A stretch of 64,000 bases of DNA from Mucor racemosus (lineage: Eukaryota > Mucoromycota > Mucoromycetes > Mucorales > Mucoraceae). The translations under genes were made by a program, and so were the position numbers. Position 1 is the first letter of the stretch, and every line of letters starts with the position of its first letter. The stretch covers positions 248,001 through 312,000 of the forward strand of contig JAPEHQ010000008.1 in the NCBI GenBank assembly GCA_027405735.1. The letters run 5' to 3'. Under the pieces are notes generated by a model. That model saw only the letters and a program-made list of their open reading frames with translations, was not told the DNA's origin and did no database searches. Shown here piece after piece: positions 57,647 through 64,000 of this stretch.

Positions 57647-59558
57647 TGCAGTGGAATTACATACTAAAAACGCTGGATAATAATAAAATAACCTAATTTC
57701 CAAGTGCCATTCATAAAATATGATGCCACTTGAAATGTGAACAACAATAATAAACAATCGCTTCAATTGAACACAATAACAAACGCATGCTAAAAATATT
57801 AAATAGCTTTTTGAACCATACATGTCGAGTAGATGATAGCACCCTTGATCACGGTGCAATCAATTACACAAATGACATATATATCAAAACAGGATTCTAT
57901 ACAAACCAATAATTATAATAAACAAAGATATCAATTTAGTCAACTACTCATCTATATTGAAGCTGCACTATCAATATAAATAAGATTCAAGCATATAAAA
58001 ACTACCCCTTAAAATCAAGATTACATAAAATAGATATTTTTTTTTTAAATTTTGTTTATTAATTGAGCCGCTTACACCAAGAGTAAAGGGTCATAGTGAA
58101 GAGGCGGGTGCAATTGAAATAAAATTGGATAAATATATACTGATAAAATATAAGAAAACTGAAACTAAACTAAACTAAACGATCTAAAGTATACTATACG
58201 AAACGGACTACAGGAGGGAATGGCATTGATCCTCACCGATGGTCTGATGAACATTGGATCGGATATTGGCCAGTATCGCTGTAGGTATAATGGGAATTTT
58301 GTCATATATAAATCTCATATTGTATGAGCCAGCCAGATTTGGGAAAGAGTAATCATGAGGATTCTGTATGGTTTAATTCCGTTGTATTGGCAATACCAAA
58401 TATCGGAAAAATCCAGGGACAGAAAGGCCTCTTTAACATTAGTGATCGATGTGGTAGGCCACAGAAACTCAAAGATGGCGCCTTGCCATACCTTTTCTTT
58501 GGAAGGACAATGAAAGAGGAGATGGCTAGCAGAATCCGGGACGGACAAACAAACTGAGCAAAGGGAGGAGTCGAAGACCCTTGGCATAATAAAATGTAAG
58601 AAACGACAATGAGGGATACAATTCACAATGAACCGGTATAACACATTACGTTGAATTGTGGTAAGTGCTAGGGACCAAAAGAACTTCCAATTAGCAGCAG
58701 AGATATTTCGTAGAGCTAACGGAGGAACCACCGACGAAAGAACGGACATCCGAAATGTCTTTGCTGATCCCTTGACAGACCCAAGAGACTGACCACCTGG
58801 AAGGCGAAGTTGATTGACCAGAGGAAAAAAGAGACCACTGAATCTTCAAGAGAAGTAGGGCTACAAACTGGCAGAAAGAATGGTTGAAATTCCAGCGTAC
58901 CTGAAGCCAGGCCTTTGAACACAGTAGAGGGAGCACGCTTCCACATGAGCAACGAAGGATCACGAGTATCTTTCCAGTGAATAAAGTGGAGACGGGGATC
59001 ATATTGAAATACGTCCGAGACCATCATTTGTTTGACCTTTAGAGGGACAGAGATTGTTGAAGAACGAGGAATATAAAAGGCAGCTTGGAGAGGTAAGACC
59101 ATAGCAGTAGCAGTATCGATGCGTGCTGCATCAAACGCCTGAGGAAGATAATCAATAGCACGGTATAGCATATCCATAGTACCAATTCTTTGCTTTTTCA
59201 GCTCCTGAGAGCGAGAAGAGGGAAATAACAGTGGGATTTGATGGTATTGACTTGAATTGACATTTCTAATGTGAAAACTGAGCAGGTACGACACCGGATG
59301 AGAGTCAATGACAGGTTGATCATGAGCCAGCAAAGATTGCAGCCAACAAAAGTATAGAGCCGAAGCTTGAATTTGTATGTCAACAACACCGAGACCACCA
59401 CAATTTTTTGGGAGAGTCCATACCTTCCAATAAAATAGATATAAAAATAATAAACAAAACAAACATTTCCCAAAAGGTCGATATTGTCACACTGGACATC
59501 AATCCCTTGTGATCAATGCTCTACATGATTTGCCCCTTGAAATATCAAATTAATAACA
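57647..59558. repeat. Repeat R3, copy 2 (split by a LINE)
   Basis: R3 sequence runs 57647-58037, is broken by the LINE, and resumes at 59430-59558. Removing the insertion restores about 507 bp matching 23954-24466. Confidence 0.75.
58038..59429 (-). mobile_element. 5'-truncated non-LTR (LINE) retrotransposon with 13-bp target duplication
   Basis: Minus orientation: the left end is a T run (poly-A tail). It is flanked by ATAAAATAGATAT at 58025-58037 and 59430-59442; the undisturbed R3 copy at 24.3 kb has this sequence once. Coding remnant, reading minus: RT C-terminal part (TLPKNCGGLGVVDIQIQASA), then a connecting region, then the zinc-binding zf-RVT domain (CSVCLSVPDSASHLLFHCPS). One frameshift lies in a T6 run near 58828. 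The RT active site and endonuclease are missing by 5' truncation. The insertion is dead on arrival. Confidence 0.9.
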
Positions 59559-59574
59559 TATCATGATTTTATTA

Positions 59575-59930
59575 GTTAACAACTGTTTTTGAAGAAGTAT
59601 ACCACCATTTTCGACAAGAAACCTGTCTTTTTCTGCTTAAAAAACGGGAAGCAACTGGAAAAATCTTGTAATAACCAATAAATACTGATCCAAATAGGCT
59701 GTAAGTTTCAAAATATACTACAAATATAACATTATTCAGCACTAAGTAGCTTCAGTATCCCATGGATTTGCTAGATGAATCGTACGAATCAAGAGCACAC
59801 TTTTCCCAAATGGGATTTGTTGCTAAATAGGTAATTTGAAATTAGAAATAGAGTCCTAAATCAGTGAAAACCAGCATAAACGGAAATGAGGACACCGAAA
59901 TTAGTAATTAAACGTCGTGCTTATACTGTA
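59575..59930 (-). repeat. Dispersed repeat R2, copy 4 (inverted)
   Basis: Reverse complement matches 36796 onward (TAATTTCGGT, ACGCTGGTTTT-like, TTTTGAAACTTACAGCCTAT, GATCAGTATTTATT). Confidence 0.6.
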
Positions 59931-60600
59931 CATGATTAATACTGTCGTGTATAGTGCAATAATGTGCTTTGAATTTATTTTTCAAAAAGTTTAGGTTTCA
60001 AATATTGATTTAAGTAACTGCAAGAAAATAAATATTAGAAAATAAAAAACCTTTGTTTCTTGATGAATGAACTGATCTACTAATAATTCGCAGTAAATAG
60101 CCAACACATTTTATACAACTTTATCTACTGGATGATTTTTAAATCTTCAAAAAATATCAATTTTTCATCGAGTTATAGATAAATTAAGATTTGATGAAAG
60201 GTAATTGACTTAAATGTAAAGCTGTGGTGCACAAAATATCTGTATTTATGAAACGATTTGAGAGCAAAATGTTTTATTTAAAACCGTGAATTGATGCAAA
60301 ATTGTATGAGTTACAAAAACCATTTAATGGTCAGGTGACGGTAAATATACAGTTTTTTGTCAAATATTGGAAACATTTCCTAATTTCCAGTATTTTGCAC
60401 ATTAACAGCTTAAAAATAGACTACAGCTTAAAGCGCGCAATTTCATTTAAAGTCCGAGAAAGTCGATTTTGAAACAAGACATTAAATTTGTTTTTTGAGA
60501 TTTTGATACAACGATATGATTGGCCGATTTATAGCTCAGAAATTTTGACGCTCTTTCAAATTTCGAGCAATATTAGTGGCTCCCGTCATTTGAACCATTT
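59931..60600. other. Non-coding AT-rich stretch
   Basis: No gene or known repeat. The last 150 nt are a poor match to the tandem unit that follows. Confidence 0.4.
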
Positions 60601-61150
60601 TTTGAGGATGTTTTTGATGGTATATCTGTCATTACTCCATCAAACATGCAGCTACAGTTAAGAAAAAAGATGGAAATGAAAGTAGTACATTTGGCGCATA
60701 TTGCAGTACCAAGGAAACAGAAATGCAAATGCTTTAATGTTTCGTTTTGGAGTGATTAAAATCATTAGTCATTTGGTTAATTTTTATAAATTTGGAGGTA
60801 ATTCATCATTACTCGATCAAAATTGTAGCTAGAATCCAGTAAAATAATGCAAATAAACAAGAAAATGATGCGCATTCTGTATTTTTGAGAATAAAGGCTT
60901 ACAGGAGTCTTCATATTTCAATTTTTAATTAATAAAAGTTATTAGTCATTTAGCTGATTTTAAAGATTTCTACATGATGTATTATTACTCCATCAAAAAT
61001 GCGCTTAAAATAAAGCAAAATAGCACAAATAAAGCTGCACATTTGCATCCAACTGATGCATTATAAAATATAGCTTGAAGAAAAATATAATTCTGTTTAC
61101 TCGAGCTTTGAGAATTACCAATTATTTGACAAATTTGGCATTTCTGAATA
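60600..61150 (+). repeat. Diverged tandem array, period about 177 bp
   Basis: Three units. The landmark ATTACTC(C/G)ATCAAA starts at 60631, 60808 and 60984, spacing 177 and 176. A second landmark, CATTAGTCATTT or a variant, keeps the same spacing. Identity between units is low (estimated 60-70 percent by eye). No coding potential. Confidence 0.65.
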
Positions 61151-62011
61151 CTGCCAATGTCAAATGCTTTTACCTAATTTTTCAATATAATGCAACTACT
61201 TTTTCGATATGCATCTTTAATTCCGTATATAATAATCTTCAAAACACTTAAAACTATTAGAGATATTATTAAGTTAAAAGTAAAGATTCTTGCATTTTTT
61301 AACATTATACGATATGACGAGTGCCGTATATATTCAGGTTTGATAAATAATACTTAAAAAAGAATACAATTAAAAAAGAATGAGTAATGAATCAGTTCTT
61401 CAACTGTATAACAAAAACAAGATTGTCTATTTAGATATAAAAGTATGGCCTTTTATATTGATCTGGCATTGAGATCCTGAGATGTAATTTAAGGCACTAT
61501 TGAACCATTAGATCTGTTTGATAGTAATCTATGGATTCAAATGAATCAATCATAATTTAACCGTTCTTGCAGAGCTTGTGAGTTGTCTTGTTTCAATGCT
61601 GCGCTAAATGTGCTTGGATGTTGATTTGATAGCTACTCGATTGATTAACTGCTGGGATGGAATAATATGGTGTCATAATTGAGGTTCAAGTGCTCTTGGT
61701 AATTACTGGATTAAACTTGGTACGCTAGGAGTTTATTATATCCGATATCGAGACTTTGAACTTCAATACATGTCGTAATCAATAGATTGTAAGGTGGATT
61801 GATACTGTAGAAGGTGGTAACATATGATACTAAGTGGAATACAACACTATAACAATAATAAAATTTGATCATGAGCATAATGAGCCGATTTTATGGGCAC
61901 AAATTGATTTTTACATAAACATCGTGCCGTTCTCAAAATTACATTGCATTTTGTACTGCATTGGGTTTTTAAATTACATTTGCTTTTATTAATATAGATT
62001 ATAGACAATAT
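61151..62011. other. Non-coding stretch
   Basis: AT-rich, no gene or repeat recognised. Confidence 0.4.
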
Positions 62012-62159
62012 CACTATGAACAAAAAATCCCTTAATTCTCTTAATTGTGCCACATTAAGGAAAATAAGAAAATTTTCACTGCTTATTTTTTTTAAATTTT
62101 GTCTTATTTTCCTTAATGTGGCATAATTAAGAGAATTAAGGGATTTTTTCTTCATAATG
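62012..62159. repeat. Foldback element: 58-nt inverted arms, 32-nt loop
   Basis: Arms 62012-62069 and 62102-62159 are reverse complements at 55 of 58 positions (mismatches at arm positions 3, 10 and 36). The 126-codon minus frame through it is a consequence of the repeat, not a gene. It is compatible with a small MITE or a hairpin-RNA source; no target duplication was seen. Confidence 0.85.
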
Positions 62160-62656
62160 TATAATTCAATACGCTGCTGATGTAGAGTAATACATGCAAG
62201 AGCCAATATATTTACAATTATCATCATTTGTAAAAATGTTTATACTGTAGCTATAATATTTACTACAGCAACAATGGTTTTTGCTCGAGCATTAAACTTA
62301 AATAACACTTACCGCTTAAATTTATATGCAAGCCAAATCTAAGATTATAGATGTTACTTTATCACACATAAAATTTAAACAAATTAACCTTCTTTAAAGT
62401 TATTATTTTAGTTTACAATTGTCAGTGTCGATTTTCGAGAATATTAAATAGCCAATTTGAATCCAATTGCATTTCTAACTCATTTTGAAATGTAATTCTT
62501 ATAAATAGTCTTTTAAACCAAGACCTAGAAGCTCTTGATTCTTTCTTTTACCATTAGTTTTTCTAGTAATAAAGCCTACGTTCTCCATGATAAATTTTAC
62601 TAGTCTTTATTATTATTCTTTCCATAAATAAGATTGTATGTATTCATAAACTCTCA
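62160..62656. other. Non-coding stretch
   Basis: AT-rich DNA between the foldback element and repeat unit U copy C; nothing recognised. Confidence 0.4.
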
Positions 62657-64000
62657 GATAGTCTGATATGCCTTATCAAACGGTGAATATATCCTTGGAA
62701 TATGAAAACAAAAAGAGAGAAATAACACACGTAGAAAAGGATTTTCAAGGCTTTACATTATTTAGCGCAATTAAACCCCTGTTAACTTGCATATTTCAGC
62801 CAATGTAAAAGCAGCATTACAGAGCATCAACCATAAACTAAACAACATAGGCAATATCTGTTAACATAGAAACACACATTTTCTACCAGAAAACCCGTCT
62901 GCCATATCATACATTCATTAAAATATTGCAAAAGCGAGCCCGTAGAGCGACACCGTAATTGAGCATAGCAATATTGAACGGCTAAGTCTCTTATACTATG
63001 GTATATCTAAGCTTTTAAAAAAAAAAAGTGTTTTTTTTTAACTTTTCTTATATTTAACCACGTACGGTCTGAAAATTCAGACTTTGTAGCGGACATTTTT
63101 GGTGACTCATTTTATCCTTACTAACACTCATGATTTTGATCAAAAAACAGAAAAATCAAATTTTGATACCAAAATCAACGTTTAAATATACTACATTGTG
63201 AGAGAAAATTGTAGCCATGATTAATACACATTTTATAAAGACTTAATATTAAATGTTAAGTAATGAAACTTAGCATTTTTGGCCCAAAAACGGTTTTTTG
63301 ATTAAAGGATTTTCGTGTTATATTTTGCAATAAAAATGTTTATTATTTTTTATTGAGCAAATAGAGCGCTAAATTCTGCATATGTGTATATTTTTTGTTT
63401 TTATAATTGATAGTATAATTAACTCTAGATTTGCAGAACTAAAAAAAAAAAAAAAAAAAACGTCAAAATTGATGATCTGGACAAAAATAATTTTCTAAAT
63501 TAATATTCCGCTTATAAGCCTTATAGGTCTTAAAAATAAGAGATTTTATTATACTTGTGAACTTTTTCAAGAATTTACGATGCTGTACCTATTTGATTCA
63601 AGCTTATTACAGTAAATCTTTATACATGTTAATATTGTGTGGCAGTTTATTTGATGATAATATAGCCTTGCTTTATAATTATTGCGCTAGAGATAATTTA
63701 AATTAAGTTTTTTTAAATCTTACCTCTCTAATATCATAAACATAAACATGGCCATTACTGGAACCTATTGCCGCCTTTTTACCCTCTTTGTCCCAAGCCA
63801 ATTTATTCCATGCCTTACCAGAGCCAACTTAAGTACTTACAATGGTTCTTCGGTATTTGCATTCAAATTTCATAAATTAAATTGACTGGATCCATCTACA
63901 GTAGTATCAAACGTATCATCAGCCCGCATTATTATGATAAATGTCAATCTAAAATCAGAAACATCCCACTGTCATTTTGATAAGCTATGAAAAGTTTGAT
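62657..64000 (-). repeat. Repeat unit U, copy C (inverted, cut by window end)
   Basis: Reverse complement of copy A from its 3' end inward. It lacks both solo LTRs and reads through the L1 insertion point with a single ATATG (CCATATCATACATTC on the plus strand near 62900). It runs off the right edge. Confidence 0.85.
63724..63920 (-). pseudogene. Dynein intermediate chain fragment, copy C
   Basis: DTFDTTVDGSSQFNL, a stop, NLNANTEEPL, then a frame change before KLAWDKEGKKAAIGSSNGHV and YVYDI, and a GTAAGA donor. It keeps residues lost in A and B (SSQFN, TEEP, KLAW), so it is closer to the ancestral exon, yet it is independently broken. Confidence 0.7.

Noticed and set aside
61847..62227. 126-codon minus frame
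   Set aside because: It spans the foldback hairpin; the frame exists because the two arms are AT-rich and stop-poor.
1..64000. CRISPR arrays, bacterial operons, phage genes, tRNA or rRNA genes
   Set aside because: None seen. The window is eukaryotic; no cloverleaf or conserved rRNA text was found by eye, though a tRNAscan run would be needed to be certain.

Overview
The window is nuclear DNA of a filamentous early-diverging fungus, most likely Mucoromycota (Mucorales). The evidence is AT-rich DNA, dense intron-containing genes with short GT-AG introns of about 45-80 nt, and fungal-type proteins such as Sar1, Hat1, an Rxt2-like protein, a Mig1/CreA-like zinc finger and App1. Proteins that Saccharomyces lacks or has lost are also present: a class II eIF4E (4EHP), an OCRL-type phosphatase and an EPG5-like protein. 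No database search was run, so names rest on motif recognition. Ten spliced models rebuilt exon by exon (Arp9-like, SAR1, the Red1-like protein, HAT1, eIF4E2, APP1, the rhodanese-phosphatase, the kinesin stalk, the 63-aa protein and the 587-aa family protein) all have coding lengths divisible by three.

Layout. 1-3.2 kb: a WRN-type 3'-5' exonuclease (cut by the left edge) and an Ariadne RBR ubiquitin ligase, both on the minus strand. 3.2-6.5 kb: gene-free, with one copy of repeat R1. 6.5-20.7 kb: a gene-rich block with OCRL-like phosphatase, Arp9-like actin-related protein, SAR1, Mig1-like zinc finger, a small unknown protein, an Rxt2-like Rpd3L subunit and a Red1/ZFC3H1-type protein. 20.7-29.6 kb: a repeat island with two copies of a unit carrying a decayed dynein intermediate chain exon, solo LTRs of two families and a Ty3/gypsy-like gag remnant. 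29.6-36 kb: rhodanese plus dual-specificity phosphatase, eIF4E2, a coiled-coil unknown and a 63-aa single-span protein. 36-39 kb: repeats R2 and R1, the latter inverted relative to 4.8-6.1 kb. 39-56.3 kb: HAT1, a decayed mobile-element-like stretch, a 587-aa protein of unknown family, a multi-KH protein, an EPG5-like giant ORF, a motorless kinesin-14-like stalk and APP1. 56.3-64 kb: a second repeat island with a solo LTR, a 5'-truncated LINE, a 177-bp tandem array, a long foldback hairpin and a third, inverted dynein-fragment unit running off the right edge.

The genes are unrelated housekeeping, chromatin, trafficking and RNA functions and do not form an evident cluster. The most informative non-genic content is the nesting in the two repeat islands. 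Solo LTRs and a LINE have visible target-site duplications, and other copies of the host repeat in the same window preserve the empty sites. The most unusual gene-level observations are the kinesin-14 stalk ending exactly where the motor should start, the EPG5-like ORF, three perfect or near-perfect RFX X-boxes in two promoters, and the repeatedly duplicated dynein fragment.
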